In this document: positions 25,366 to 34,303 of the stretch, in pieces
Layout of the letters: every line of letters starts with the position of its first letter
Numbering within the stretch: position 1 is the first letter of the stretch
NCBI RefSeq assembly: GCF_011601275.1
Contig: NZ_JAAOLY010000009.1
Location: 124,001-188,000, forward strand
Reading direction: 5' to 3'
Origin: Janthinobacterium lividum
GTDB taxonomy: Bacteria > Pseudomonadota > Gammaproteobacteria > Burkholderiales > Burkholderiaceae_D
DNA: 64,000 bases
Position numbers and translations under genes: made by a program
The notes under the pieces: model-generated
The model's input: the letters and a program-made list of their open reading frames with translations, nothing else
Told to the model about the DNA's origin: nothing
Database searches by the model: none

Positions 25366-27505
25366 GCACTTCGCTGTACTGCGCGACGCGCCATTGGGGG
25401 GCCGGCACGAAGTTGGCGGCCCACTCCAGGACGGCATCGGCCGGCATGGGGCGGGCGATGCCGTAGCCTTGCGCCAGATCGCAGCCCAGCTGGATCAATC
25501 GCGCGCCATGTTCGACGCTTTCCACGCCTTCGGCGATCACCGTCAGGCTGAAGGAGCGGGCCAGGCCGATGACGGCGCGCACCAGGTGCAGGTCGTCGCG
25601 GTCGTTGAGCATATTGCGCACGAAGCTCTGGTCGATCTTGACGATGTTGGCCGGCAGGCGTTTCAGGTATGACATCGACGAGTAGCCTGTGCCGAAATCG
25701 TCGAGGGCGAAAGTGATGCCCAGTGCCTGGCAGGCGCGGATGATGCGGCGCACGTCTTCGATGTCGTGCAGGGCCGACGATTCGAGGATTTCCAGTTCCA
25801 GCATGCTGGCGCGCACGCCGGGAAATTCGCCGAGGATGGTTTCCAGGCGCGAGACGAAATCCGGCTGCTGGAAGTGGCGTGCCGCGATATTCACGCTGAC
25901 CACCCAGTGCTTGCCGCCAGCCACCCAGCGCTGCATTTGCCACAGGGCCTGGCGCAGCACCCATTCGCCGATATCGATGATCAAGTCCGTCTGCTCCACC
26001 AGCGGCAGGAATTGTGCGGGCGCCAGCACGCCGCGGCGCGGATGCTGCCAGCGCAGCAGCGCTTCCATGCCCACCACCGTGCCGGCGCGCATGTTGACCT
26101 TGGGCTGGTAGTACAGCCGCAGTTCGCCGTTGATCAGGGCGTGGCGCACTTCCGTGCGCTGGTTGTGGTGGGTGCGCACTTCTTCGTCGAGATTGGTGTC
26201 GAAGAAGTGATACTGGTTGCGCCCCGTCAGCTTGGCCTGGTAGACGGCGTGGTCGGCGTGGCGCAGCAGGCTTTCCGTATTCAGGTCCTTGCCCGCGTAG
26301 ACGGCGATGCCGGCGCTGGCCGTCATGTGCAGCGCCTGCTGGTCGCACTGGTAGGGACGTCCCAGCTCGGCCATCAGCTGCATGACGTTCTGTTCGATGC
26401 TGGCGATGCTGGCCTGGCCGCACAGCAGCAGGACGAATTCGTCGCCGCCCAGGCGCGCCGCGTAATGGACCTGGCCCGTAAAGCCGTGCAGGCGGCCGGC
26501 CACCTGCTTGAGGATTTCATCGCCCGCCTCGGCGCCGTAGCGGTCGTTGATGGCCTGGAAGTGGTCGAGGTCGAACAGACAGACGGCCAGCAGGCGCTGG
26601 CGTTCGCGCGCGAGGAACAGTTCCTGTTCGAAGCGGGCGGCCAGCGCGGCACGGTTGGGCAGGCCCGTCAGCACATCATTGTAGTTTTGCCACGACAGCT
26701 TTTGCAGCGCCTGCTGCATGTGCACGGTTTCGTTCAGCTGTTCGCCCAGCTGGCGCTGGCTGGTTTTCAGCGAGGTCAGCAGTGCTTCGATATCGCCGGC
26801 CATGCCATTGAACGACTGCGACACGGCTTGCGCTTCGGGCGTGGCGCCGGCCACCAGGCGCACGGCGAAGTTGCCGTCGCGGAAGCGGTCGGTCGCCTGT
26901 ACGAAGCGCGCCAGCAGCTTGCGGTGCGTGGCCAGGATCAAGCCCAGCAGAACGAAGACGAGTACGATATTGACGGTGCTGAGGACGGCTTGTTCGCGCA
27001 CCCTGAGCCACACCTGCGCCAGGGGCCGGCCGGGCGTATAGTGCAGGTCGAGGATGCCGTCGCCGCCGTCCGGCAGCGCTACCGTCAGGCGGCTGCGGAT
27101 GGCCGTGATGCCGGCCAGGCGCGCAAACCACGCCGGTACCGTGGCCAGCGTGTCGGCCAGCTTGCTGTCGGCCAGTACTTCGACATGCCCGCCAGCCGTG
27201 TCCCAGCGTGCGGAAACGAGGCTGCGGTTCAGCGGCAGGGCGCTGCGCAGCACTTGCCGCACGCTGTCGTGCATCGCGTGACTGTCCGCGTGCACGGCCA
27301 GCGGCAGCACGCTATTGGCGAGGAACAGGTCGAGTTGCCGTGCATCGCTCTGGTAGCGCGCATTGGCCAGCGCCGTTTCCGTACCGAGCAGGGCGTGATA
27401 GCGAACGGCGGAAACGGCGAGTATCAGGAAGAAAATAGGAAGAAAGAGGCGGGAATAAATTCCCATCCGCATCCATGAAGATAATATTTTCCCAAAGACT
27501 GGCAT
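25358..27505 (-). CDS. Membrane GGDEF-EAL protein (cyclic-di-GMP turnover)
   Basis: A 715-residue protein. Residues ~18-36 and ~175-195 are membrane helices bounding a periplasmic sensor of about 140 residues; a HAMP-like region follows, then GGDEF (ARLGGDEFVLLL) and EAL (MEALLRW, ALDDFGTGYSS, KIDQSFV, AEGVE). Both catalytic motifs are intact, so it could make and degrade c-di-GMP. The usual inhibitory RxxD just before GGDEF is absent (VHYAAR instead). Several in-frame ATGs near the start leave the first ~14 residues uncertain. The 145-bp upstream region is markedly AT-rich. It follows pilT-pilU-gpx on the same strand, which hints at control of surface motility. Confidence 0.92.
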   Translation of the reverse strand: MPVFGKILSSWMRMGIYSRLFLPIFFLILAVSAVRYHALLGTETALANARYQSDARQLDLFLANSVLPLAVHADSHAMHDSVRQVLRSALPLNRSLVSARWDTAGGHVEVLADSKLADTLATVPAWFARLAGITAIRSRLTVALPDGGDGILDLHYTPGRPLAQVWLRVREQAVLSTVNIVLVFVLLGLILATHRKLLARFVQATDRFRDGNFAVRLVAGATPEAQAVSQSFNGMAGDIEALLTSLKTSQRQLGEQLNETVHMQQALQKLSWQNYNDVLTGLPNRAALAARFEQELFLARERQRLLAVCLFDLDHFQAINDRYGAEAGDEILKQVAGRLHGFTGQVHYAARLGGDEFVLLLCGQASIASIEQNVMQLMAELGRPYQCDQQALHMTASAGIAVYAGKDLNTESLLRHADHAVYQAKLTGRNQYHFFDTNLDEEVRTHHNQRTEVRHALINGELRLYYQPKVNMRAGTVVGMEALLRWQHPRRGVLAPAQFLPLVEQTDLIIDIGEWVLRQALWQMQRWVAGGKHWVVSVNIAARHFQQPDFVSRLETILGEFPGVRASMLELEILESSALHDIEDVRRIIRACQALGITFALDDFGTGYSSMSYLKRLPANIVKIDQSFVRNMLNDRDDLHLVRAVIGLARSFSLTVIAEGVESVEHGARLIQLGCDLAQGYGIARPMPADAVLEWAANFVPAPQWRVAQYSEVPI

Positions 27506-27650
27506 CGTTTTTTGATCGATATCTGCGAATAATTATGCAAACATTATCACCGAAATTTGCTATTGGAAACACAATATTGATATCAAGCATGAAATAAGTG
27601 CGGATTGATTGATTTCAGCAATTATTGTTTTTAATCAAACCGTCGAATCG

Positions 27651-28136
27651 CTATTCCTGTAGCAATTGCCGAATGTCGTCCGCCAGGCTGGCCGGTTTGC
27701 TGGCCGTGGCGTAGCGGCGAAATACGCGGCCATCCTTGCGCACCAAAAACTTGGTGAAATTCCATTTGATCGACTGCGTGCCCAATATGCCGGGCGCCGC
27801 CTGTTTTAATTGCGCAAACAGGGGATGGGTCTGCGGGCCATTCACGTCGACCTTGGCAAACAGGGGAAAGGTGACGCCGAAGTTTTTCTCGCAAAAAGCG
27901 CCGATTTCCGCATTCGATCCCGGTTCCTGCTGGCGGAATTGATTGCAGGGAAAGCCCAGCACGACCAGGCCCTGCTCATGGAATTCGCGGTACAGCGCTT
28001 CGAGCCCCTGGTATTGCGGCGTGAAGCCGCAGGCGCTGGCCGTGTTGACGATCAGCAGTACCTTGCCTTTGTATTGCGCCAGGTCGACCGGCGTGCCGTC
28101 CAGTGCCTGGGCCTGGAAATCGTGGATGCTGGTCAT
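27651..28136 (-). CDS. Glutathione peroxidase family thiol peroxidase
   Basis: A 161-residue GPx-like peroxidase. The catalytic motif NTASACGFTPQY carries cysteine in place of selenocysteine, with GFPCNQF (second conserved block, resolving-cysteine region) and WNFTKFLV. Such enzymes reduce peroxides, usually with thioredoxin. The ATG lies one base after the pilU stop codon, so it is probably translated from the pilT-pilU transcript. Confidence 0.93.
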   Translation of the reverse strand: MTSIHDFQAQALDGTPVDLAQYKGKVLLIVNTASACGFTPQYQGLEALYREFHEQGLVVLGFPCNQFRQQEPGSNAEIGAFCEKNFGVTFPLFAKVDVNGPQTHPLFAQLKQAAPGILGTQSIKWNFTKFLVRKDGRVFRRYATASKPASLADDIRQLLQE

Positions 28137-28137
28137 G

Positions 28138-29277
28138 TCAGAGGAGTCCCAGTTTGGTGGCGCCCGTTTGCGGGGCGGGTACCGGCGCCGTTGCGCCCTT
28201 GAGCTTGATCGTCAGGCGCAGGTCGTTGACGGAGTCCGCATTGCGCAGCGCGTCTTCATAGCTGATGGCGCCCGCTTCGTGCAGGTCGAACAGGGCCTGG
28301 TCGAAAGTCTGCATGCCGTGTTCGCGCGATTTTTTCATCAATTCCTTGATCTCGTGCACCTGGCCCTTGAAGATCAGGTCGCTCATCAGCGGCGAATTGA
28401 GCAGGATTTCCAGCGCCGCCTTGCGTCCGCCGCCTTCCTTGTTGGGAATCAAGCGCTGCGAAATCATGCCCTTCAAATTCAGTGACAGGTCCATCAGCAG
28501 CTGTTGGCGCCGTTCTTCGGGGAAGAAATTGATGATGCGGTCCAGCGCCTGGTTGGCGTTGTTCGCGTGCAAGGTCGCCAGGCACAGATGGCCCGTCTCG
28601 GCGAATGCGATGGCGTGGTCCATCGTGTCGCGGTCGCGGATCTCTCCGATCTGGATCACGTCGGGCGCCTGGCGCAGGGTGTTTTTCAGGGCGGTGGCCC
28701 AGTCGTCCGTATCGACGCCCACTTCGCGCTGGGTGACGATGCAGTTGCCGTGCGGATGGATGAATTCCACGGGATCTTCGATGGTGATGATGTGGCCATG
28801 GCTGTGCGCGTTGCGGTGGCCCACCATGGCGGCCAGGGTGGTCGACTTGCCGCAGCCCGTGGCGCCCACCATGATGACGAGGCCCCGCTTGCTCATCACG
28901 ATGTCTTGCAGGATGGCCGGTAAACCGAGCCCATCGAGGGTGGGGATGGCGGTATTGATCAAGCGCAAGACCATGCCTGCCTGGCCCATCTGTACGAAGG
29001 CGGACACGCGGAAGCGCCCGAGTCCGTCCGGACTGATGGCGAAATTGGCTTCGCGGCTGGACGCGAACTCGGCCGCCTGGCGTTCGTTCATGACGGCGCG
29101 CACGTAGCCGGCCGCCTGCTGCGCGGCTAGCGCGCCGCCCGCCAGCGGCGTCAGTTTGCCGTCGAGCTTGATGGCGGCAGGAAAGCCGGCCGTGATGAAC
29201 AGGTCCGAGCCGCCCCGTGCGCGCATCTGCGCCAGCAGCGCATGCATGGCGCCATAGTGTTCGTGCGTAGTGTCCAT
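28138..29277 (-). CDS. pilU: Type IV pilus retraction ATPase, PilU
   Basis: A 379-residue PilT/PilU ATPase: Walker A GATGCGKST, Asp box ITIEDPVEFIH, Walker B IQIGEIRD, His box LCLATLHANN. PilU assists PilT in pilus retraction. It is longer than PilT and has a proline/alanine-rich tail (KGATAPVPAPQTGATKL), typical of PilU. It starts 4 nt after the pilT stop. Confidence 0.94.
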   Translation of the reverse strand: MDTTHEHYGAMHALLAQMRARGGSDLFITAGFPAAIKLDGKLTPLAGGALAAQQAAGYVRAVMNERQAAEFASSREANFAISPDGLGRFRVSAFVQMGQAGMVLRLINTAIPTLDGLGLPAILQDIVMSKRGLVIMVGATGCGKSTTLAAMVGHRNAHSHGHIITIEDPVEFIHPHGNCIVTQREVGVDTDDWATALKNTLRQAPDVIQIGEIRDRDTMDHAIAFAETGHLCLATLHANNANQALDRIINFFPEERRQQLLMDLSLNLKGMISQRLIPNKEGGGRKAALEILLNSPLMSDLIFKGQVHEIKELMKKSREHGMQTFDQALFDLHEAGAISYEDALRNADSVNDLRLTIKLKGATAPVPAPQTGATKLGLL

Positions 29278-29281
29278 GGGC

Positions 29282-30325
29282 TTAGCCGGGGAAGTTTTCA
29301 GGGGCCTTGGCGGCCGAGCGGGCCGTTTCCGCCGAGATCGTGCCGCGCCGCACCAGGTCGGACAGGCACTGGTCCAGGGTTTGCATGCCCACGTTGCTGC
29401 CCGTCTGGATGGCCGAATACATTTGCGCCACTTTCGCTTCGCGGATCAGGTTGCGCACGGCCGGCGTGGCCAGCATGATTTCATGCGCGGCCACGCGGCC
29501 CGCGCCATCCCTGGTTTTCAGCAGGTTTTGCGAAATGACGGCTTGCAAGGATTCGGACAGCATGGCGCGCACCATTTCCTTTTCCTCGGCGGGGAAGACG
29601 TCGATGATGCGGTCGATCGATTTCGCCGCCGACGAGGTATGCAGGGTGCCGAACACGAGGTGGCCCGTTTCGGCCGCCGTCAGCGCCAGGCGGATGGTTT
29701 CCAGGTCGCGCAATTCGCCCACTAAAATCACGTCCGGGTCTTCGCGCAGGGCCGAGCGCAGCGCGTTGCTGAACGAATGCGTGTGCGAACCGACTTCACG
29801 CTGGTTGATCAGGCATTTTTTCGGTTCATGCACGAATTCGATCGGGTCCTCGATGGTGAGAATATGGTGGTTCAGGCGTTCGTTGACGTGGTTCACCATG
29901 GCCGCCAGGGTGGTCGACTTGCCGGAACCGGTCGGCCCCGTCACCAGCACGAGGCCCCGTGGACGCATGGCCAGTTCGCCGAAGATGCGCGGGGCATTCA
30001 GGTCTTCCAGTGTCAGCACTTTCGAGGGAATCGTGCGCAGCACGGCCGAGGCGCCCCTTTCCTGGTTGTAGGCGTTGACGCGGAAGCGGGCCAGTCCGGG
30101 AATCTCGAACGAGAAATCGCATTCCAGCGCTTCTTCATAGGCCTTGCGCTGGCTGTCGTTCATGATGTCGTAGATCATGCTGTGCACTTCCTTGTGCTCG
30201 AGCGGGGGCACGTTCAGGCGGCGCACGTCGCCGTTGACCCGTATCATCGGCGGCAGGCCGGAAGACAGGTGCAAGTCGGAAGCCTTGTTGCTGACGGAGA
30301 AAGCGAGTAGTTCGGAGATGTCCAT
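29282..30325 (-). CDS. pilT: Type IV pilus twitching motility ATPase PilT
   Basis: A 347-residue hexameric retraction ATPase. It starts MDISELLAFSVSNKASDLHL, as PilT does, with Walker A GPTGSGKST, LTIEDPIEFVHEPKKCLINQ, Walker B VGELRDLETI and the AIRNLIRE-like helix (AVRNLIREAKVAQ). It powers twitching and DNA uptake, relevant to comF at 47765. It is divergent from yggS with 64 bp between; the pilTU-gpx operon likely starts here. Confidence 0.96.
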   Translation of the reverse strand: MDISELLAFSVSNKASDLHLSSGLPPMIRVNGDVRRLNVPPLEHKEVHSMIYDIMNDSQRKAYEEALECDFSFEIPGLARFRVNAYNQERGASAVLRTIPSKVLTLEDLNAPRIFGELAMRPRGLVLVTGPTGSGKSTTLAAMVNHVNERLNHHILTIEDPIEFVHEPKKCLINQREVGSHTHSFSNALRSALREDPDVILVGELRDLETIRLALTAAETGHLVFGTLHTSSAAKSIDRIIDVFPAEEKEMVRAMLSESLQAVISQNLLKTRDGAGRVAAHEIMLATPAVRNLIREAKVAQMYSAIQTGSNVGMQTLDQCLSDLVRRGTISAETARSAAKAPENFPG

Positions 30326-30389
30326 TTATAATCCCTGTGCCTGCATTGATGGGCTGCCTGACGCGGCCGTGCCCCGTATCCACTAGAAA

Positions 30390-31097
30390 ATGATTATGTC
30401 CACAATCGAACTGAACTTGCAAGCCGTGCGCGACGCAATCGCGCAAGCGGCGCTGGAGGCGCAACGCCCGCCCGAAGACGTGACCTTGTTGGCCGTCTCG
30501 AAGACCTTCGGCGCGGACGCCGTGCTGGACGCCATGCGCGCGGGCCAGGCGGCGTTTGGCGAAAATTATCTGCAGGAAGCGCTCGACAAGATCGCCTTGG
30601 TGAAGGCGGCCGCGCCGCAGCACGCTCCGGCATGGCATTTCATCGGCCCCATCCAGAGCAACAAGACGCGCTCCATCGCCGAACACTTCGACTGGGTGCA
30701 CACGGTGGAGCGGGAAAAGATCGCCGCGCGCCTGTCCGAGCAGCGCCCGGCCGGCTTGCCGGACTTGAATATCTGCCTGCAAGTCAATATCAGCGGGGAA
30801 GCCAGCAAGAGCGGCGTGACGCCGGCCGAATTGCCGGCCCTGGCGCATGCCGTGGCGCAATTGCCCCGTTTGCGCTTGCGCGGCCTGATGGCCATCCCCG
30901 AGCCGGAAACGGAGCTCACGCTTCAGCGCGCTGCCTTTGCGCAACTGCGCGCGCTGTACGAACAATTGAAGGCCGAAGGGCTGGCGCTCGACACCTTGTC
31001 GATGGGCATGTCGGCCGACTTGCGCGCCGCCGTGCTCGAAGGCGCCACCATCGTGCGCGTGGGCAGCGCCATTTTCGGTTCCCGCAACTATTCCTGA
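30390..31097 (+). CDS. Pyridoxal-phosphate homeostasis protein (YggS/PROSC family)
   Basis: A 235-residue PLP-binding protein. The lysine is in TLLAVSKTFGADAV, followed by FGENYLQEAL, WHFIGPIQSNKT and the C-terminal LSMGMSADLRAAV...VRVGSAIFGSR. It lacks catalysis but buffers PLP. Two ATGs (30390, 30396) are equally possible. It is 16 nt upstream of proC, a widespread pairing. Confidence 0.94.
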   Translation: MIMSTIELNLQAVRDAIAQAALEAQRPPEDVTLLAVSKTFGADAVLDAMRAGQAAFGENYLQEALDKIALVKAAAPQHAPAWHFIGPIQSNKTRSIAEHFDWVHTVEREKIAARLSEQRPAGLPDLNICLQVNISGEASKSGVTPAELPALAHAVAQLPRLRLRGLMAIPEPETELTLQRAAFAQLRALYEQLKAEGLALDTLSMGMSADLRAAVLEGATIVRVGSAIFGSRNYS

Positions 31098-31113
31098 TGA
31101 AGAGAGAACAAGC

Positions 31114-31944
31114 ATGACGACAGAATTGAATATCGCCTTTGTAGGCGGCGGCAACATGGCCGCGGCCCTGATCGCCGGCCTGGCGGGTAAATTGACCCTG
31201 GGCGGCAACATCCACGTGATCGATCCCCATGCGCCCGCGCTGGAAAAACTGCAGGCGCAATTCGGCGTCACGACGGCGACTGCCGCCGGTGACGCATTGC
31301 GCGGCGTGGACGTGATCGTGCTGGCCGTGAAACCGCAAAGCATGCGCGAAGTGGCGGCGCAATTGCTGCCCTTCCTCGACGGGGAGCGGACGCCATTGAT
31401 CCTGTCGATCGCGGCCGGCATCCGTGCCGCTGACCTGTCGCGCTGGCTCGGCGACTATCCCGCCATCGTGCGCTGCATGCCGAACACGCCAGCTTTGATC
31501 GGCATGGGCATCACTGGCATGGTGGCCAGCAGCGGCGTCAGCGAAGAACAAAAGAAGACGGCGGACGCGATCCTGCGCGCCGTCGGCCAGACGGTCTGGC
31601 TCGACGACGAAGTCAAGATCGATCCCGTGACGGCCGTGTCCGGCAGCGGCCCCGCTTACGTGTTTTACTTTATCGAAGCGATGCAGCAGGCGGCCGCCGA
31701 ACTGGGTCTCACGCCCGAGCAGGGCACGCAGCTGGCGATTGCCACCTTTACGGGCGCGGCGCAACTGGCGGCCAATTCCAGCGAACCGGTGTCCTTGCTG
31801 CGCGAGCGCGTCACGTCGAAAGGCGGCACGACGTACGCGGCCCTGAGCAGCATGGAAGAGAGCGGCGTCAAGGCGGCCATCGTCAGGGGCATCAAGGCTG
31901 CCGCCGAGCGGGGGCGCGAGATGGGGGAAGAGCTGTCTAAGTAA
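31114..31944 (+). CDS. proC: Pyrroline-5-carboxylate reductase
   Basis: A 276-residue NAD(P)H-dependent reductase making proline. Rossmann N-terminus IAFVGGGNMAAALIAGL, then VLAVKPQSM, CMPNTPALIGMGITGM and the C-terminal signature TAVSGSGPAYVFYFIEAM with TSKGGTTYAALSSME. Its stop codon abuts that of the converging anti-sigma gene with no gap. Confidence 0.96.
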   Translation: MTTELNIAFVGGGNMAAALIAGLAGKLTLGGNIHVIDPHAPALEKLQAQFGVTTATAAGDALRGVDVIVLAVKPQSMREVAAQLLPFLDGERTPLILSIAAGIRAADLSRWLGDYPAIVRCMPNTPALIGMGITGMVASSGVSEEQKKTADAILRAVGQTVWLDDEVKIDPVTAVSGSGPAYVFYFIEAMQQAAAELGLTPEQGTQLAIATFTGAAQLAANSSEPVSLLRERVTSKGGTTYAALSSMEESGVKAAIVRGIKAAAERGREMGEELSK

Positions 31945-32661
31945 TCAGATGACCTTGACGGCGCGGCCTATGTATAAAATCGGCCCCGTCGGCCGGCCCG
32001 TGGGCGAGCCTGTCTGCGGTTCCAGCGTGATTTCAAACAGTTGATCGGGCTGCAGCGGCGGCAGCTTATCCAGGGTCAACTTGAGGCTTTGCCCCGGCTT
32101 GACGAGGCCCAGCGAGACAGGGGCGCCCCAGTCCTTGCCCTTGGTCCAGAATTGCAGGGCTTTTTGCTGCGGCACGCTAGTCGGCCCCAGCGGGATCAGG
32201 CTCAGGTCGCGGTTCTTGCCGCCGCGTCCGCCGGCCTGCACGATCCAGCCCGGCGATTTATCCTGCGGCGCCACCAAGACGACCAGATAGCCGGGCCCTG
32301 CTGGCGCTTGTAGCTGCACCGTCACCAGCACGGCCAGCGCGGCCGTGGCCGCCAGGCCGCTACCGGCCAGCACTCTCCAGAAAGCCAGGCTGTTCCACCA
32401 CGCTTGCCAGCCGCCCGCTTGCCGCACGGCTTTCGGCGTAAACAGGCTGGCGCTGATGCGCGACCACAGCTGGGCCGAGGGCGTTTCGGGCGGCGCCAGC
32501 GTGGTCAAGGGCAGCAGACGCCGTTCCCAGGCATCGACGGCGTCGCGCAACGCTGGCTCGCGCGGCAAACGCTGTTCCACTGCCGCGCGTTCGGCCAGTT
32601 CCAAGGTGCCCAGCACGTATTCGCCGGCCAGCCTTTGCAAGTCTTCGTCGCTGTCGATCAT
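31945..32661 (-). CDS. Anti-sigma factor, RskA/anti-sigma-K type
   Basis: A 238-residue single-pass membrane protein: cytoplasmic N-terminal anti-sigma region (DLQRLAGEYVLGTLELAERA), one membrane helix near residues 100-120 and a periplasmic RskA-like domain (GYLVVLVAPQDKSPGWIVQA; LGLVKPGQSLKLTL; EITLEPQTGSPTGRPTG). The ATG overlaps the sigma-factor stop codon as ATGA, which fixes the start and indicates translational coupling. It should hold the adjacent ECF sigma factor inactive until an envelope signal. Confidence 0.9.
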   Translation of the reverse strand: MIDSDEDLQRLAGEYVLGTLELAERAAVEQRLPREPALRDAVDAWERRLLPLTTLAPPETPSAQLWSRISASLFTPKAVRQAGGWQAWWNSLAFWRVLAGSGLAATAALAVLVTVQLQAPAGPGYLVVLVAPQDKSPGWIVQAGGRGGKNRDLSLIPLGPTSVPQQKALQFWTKGKDWGAPVSLGLVKPGQSLKLTLDKLPPLQPDQLFEITLEPQTGSPTGRPTGPILYIGRAVKVI

Positions 32662-33215
32662 CCCATGCACTCCCGCAGGGCGGCCAGGCCCCGCTTGACC
32701 CAGGCTTTGACGGTTCCCAGCGGCGCTTGCAGGCGCTGCGCGATTTCGCTGTGGGAACAGCCATCGACATAGGCGTACAGGATGCTATTGCGTTTGCCTT
32801 CATCCAGGTGACCGAGGCAATCATGCAGCTTGCCCATGTCCGCCTGGTCGGCATAGGCCTCGCCCGTATCATGGCCTTGGCGTTCGTGCAGCAGGGTTTC
32901 CACGGTATCCTCGTCGGCTGACAGTTCATGGGCGCGGGCACGCGCCACGTCCAGCGCCTGGTGCCGCACCACTACATAGATCCAGCCCTTGCCGCTGCCG
33001 CGCGTGGCGTCGAAACTGCCGGCGCGGCGCCAGATGTTCAGGAAGGCGTCGTGCAGCACGTCTTCGGCCAGGGCCCGCTGGCGCACGATGCGCAGGGCCA
33101 CGCCCAGCAGGTAGCGGCTTTCCTGCTGGTACAGGCCGTGCAATGCCTGCTGCTCGCCCCTGGCGCAGGCGCGCAGGGCGGCATCGTAATCGTAAGGGGC
33201 GGCGTGGGCTGGCAA
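32658..33215 (-). CDS. ECF sigma factor
   Basis: A 185-residue sigma70-family protein with region 2 (YLLGVALRIVRQRALAEDVL...AFLNIWRRAGSF and WIYVVVRHQALDV) and region 4 (LDEGKRNSILYAYVDGCSHSEIAQRL...GTVKAWVKRGLAAL). No ATG or GTG precedes region 2 in frame, so the start is probably TTG at 33215, without a clear ribosome site. Region 3 is absent, as in ECF factors. A TATACT on the minus strand (33269-33264) may be a -10 element. The DUF3455 gene lies 92 nt upstream on the same strand and is a likely regulon member. Confidence 0.88.
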   Translation of the reverse strand: MPAHAAPYDYDAALRACARGEQQALHGLYQQESRYLLGVALRIVRQRALAEDVLHDAFLNIWRRAGSFDATRGSGKGWIYVVVRHQALDVARARAHELSADEDTVETLLHERQGHDTGEAYADQADMGKLHDCLGHLDEGKRNSILYAYVDGCSHSEIAQRLQAPLGTVKAWVKRGLAALRECMG

Positions 33216-33307
33216 GGTCGGCGCAATCGTCAGGAGTAAACGGTTAGCAAGTTTTCAATGCCGAGTATAGGCCAGAAACCAGCTTGCCAACCGTCAACGC
33301 CAGTTAT

Positions 33308-33865
33308 TTATATGGCTTTCCAGAAGATGTAATCGGCCTGGTAGGGCACCCATTGTTTGGCGCCGATGGAATCCATGCCGCAGGGGCTGCTTGGCGCTAC
33401 GCCACCGCTGGTGGCCACGCGCTGGATGTAGCTGACACCCTGCATGGCGCCGCTGCCCGTGGCCGGGTTGGCTTTCACCAGTTGATACGGGATGTTGCCC
33501 GTGCCGGCCGGCGCCACTGCTACTTGCGTCGCCGTTACTTTCGAGCCATCCAGGTTGGCCCAGGTGGCAGGAGGACCGACGTAGGTGCCCACTTGCATGC
33601 CGCTGCGGTCGTTCAGGGCCGCATCCGGTCCCACGAAGACCCATTCATGGCCCGTCATGTCTTTTTTCGCCTTGCACTCGTAGGCGATCTTGCCCACGCC
33701 CACCGTTTGCATGGCCACCTGGTGGCCATCTGGCACTTTCACGGCGTTCGGCAATTGTTCCTGCGAATAGCGCGCGCTCATGGGGGCGCAGGCGGCCAAC
33801 AGCAGGGCGGCGCACAGCACGGTGAGGGAAGGGGCGGTATGGCGTGGGGCGATGATGGCATGCAT
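33308..33865 (-). CDS. DUF3455 family lipoprotein
   Basis: A 185-residue protein with a lipoprotein signal (TVLCAALLLAACAP, lipobox LAAC) and the DUF3455 core (GHQVAMQTVGVGKIAYECKA, WVFVGPDAALND, GPPATWANLDGSKVTA, and a C-terminal PYQADYIFWKA). AGGAG lies 6 nt before the ATG. The family often accompanies ECF sigma/anti-sigma pairs such as the one directly downstream. Function is unknown; tethered location is inferred from the lipobox. Confidence 0.82.
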   Translation of the reverse strand: MHAIIAPRHTAPSLTVLCAALLLAACAPMSARYSQEQLPNAVKVPDGHQVAMQTVGVGKIAYECKAKKDMTGHEWVFVGPDAALNDRSGMQVGTYVGPPATWANLDGSKVTATQVAVAPAGTGNIPYQLVKANPATGSGAMQGVSYIQRVATSGGVAPSSPCGMDSIGAKQWVPYQADYIFWKAI

Positions 33866-33955
33866 GGCAAGCTCCTGGTAGTTGGCTCAACCGGCTGGTT
33901 GATACCATTACTACGCAGGGATTTGCCATTTGGATGCAGCCAGGAAAAAAATAAT

Positions 33956-34303
33956 TTATTCCGGCGTTTCTTTCTTGCTGAAGCGCTGCGCCAGCGCCAG
34001 CACGACGGGCATGGCGGTGGTGGCGTGCTTGAGCAGCGCGCCGCTGGCCCGCAGCAGCGGCAGGAAACGGCGCGGCCGCACGAGCAGCAGGCCCAGCACG
34101 GCGCCGCCCACCATCAGGGGAATTTTAAAGCGCGTGGCCAGGGTGTGGCGCAGGTTGCCACCCGTCAAAGGTTCCAGCAATTGCCGCGTCTGCGCGCCCA
34201 GGGCCAGGCGCTGCAGCGCGCATTCGGCCAGCAGCGCGTCGCGCCGCTGCGCCAGGCTGGTGGCCGTGTGCACATGCGACAGTTTGGTAGGGTGCGTGGT
34301 CAT
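33956..34303 (-). CDS. YqjK-like small envelope protein
   Basis: A 115-residue protein with a helical N-terminal half (SLAQRRDALLAECALQRLAL) and a hydrophobic stretch (IPLMVGGAVLGLLLV). The ATG overlaps the stop of the preceding YqjE-like gene as ATGA. The order ElaB/YqjD-like, YqjE-like, then this gene copies the E. coli yqjD-yqjE-yqjK arrangement, which is the main basis for the name. It also has weak similarity in character to YqjK. Role unknown. Confidence 0.65.
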   Translation of the reverse strand: MTTHPTKLSHVHTATSLAQRRDALLAECALQRLALGAQTRQLLEPLTGGNLRHTLATRFKIPLMVGGAVLGLLLVRPRRFLPLLRASGALLKHATTAMPVVLALAQRFSKKETPE

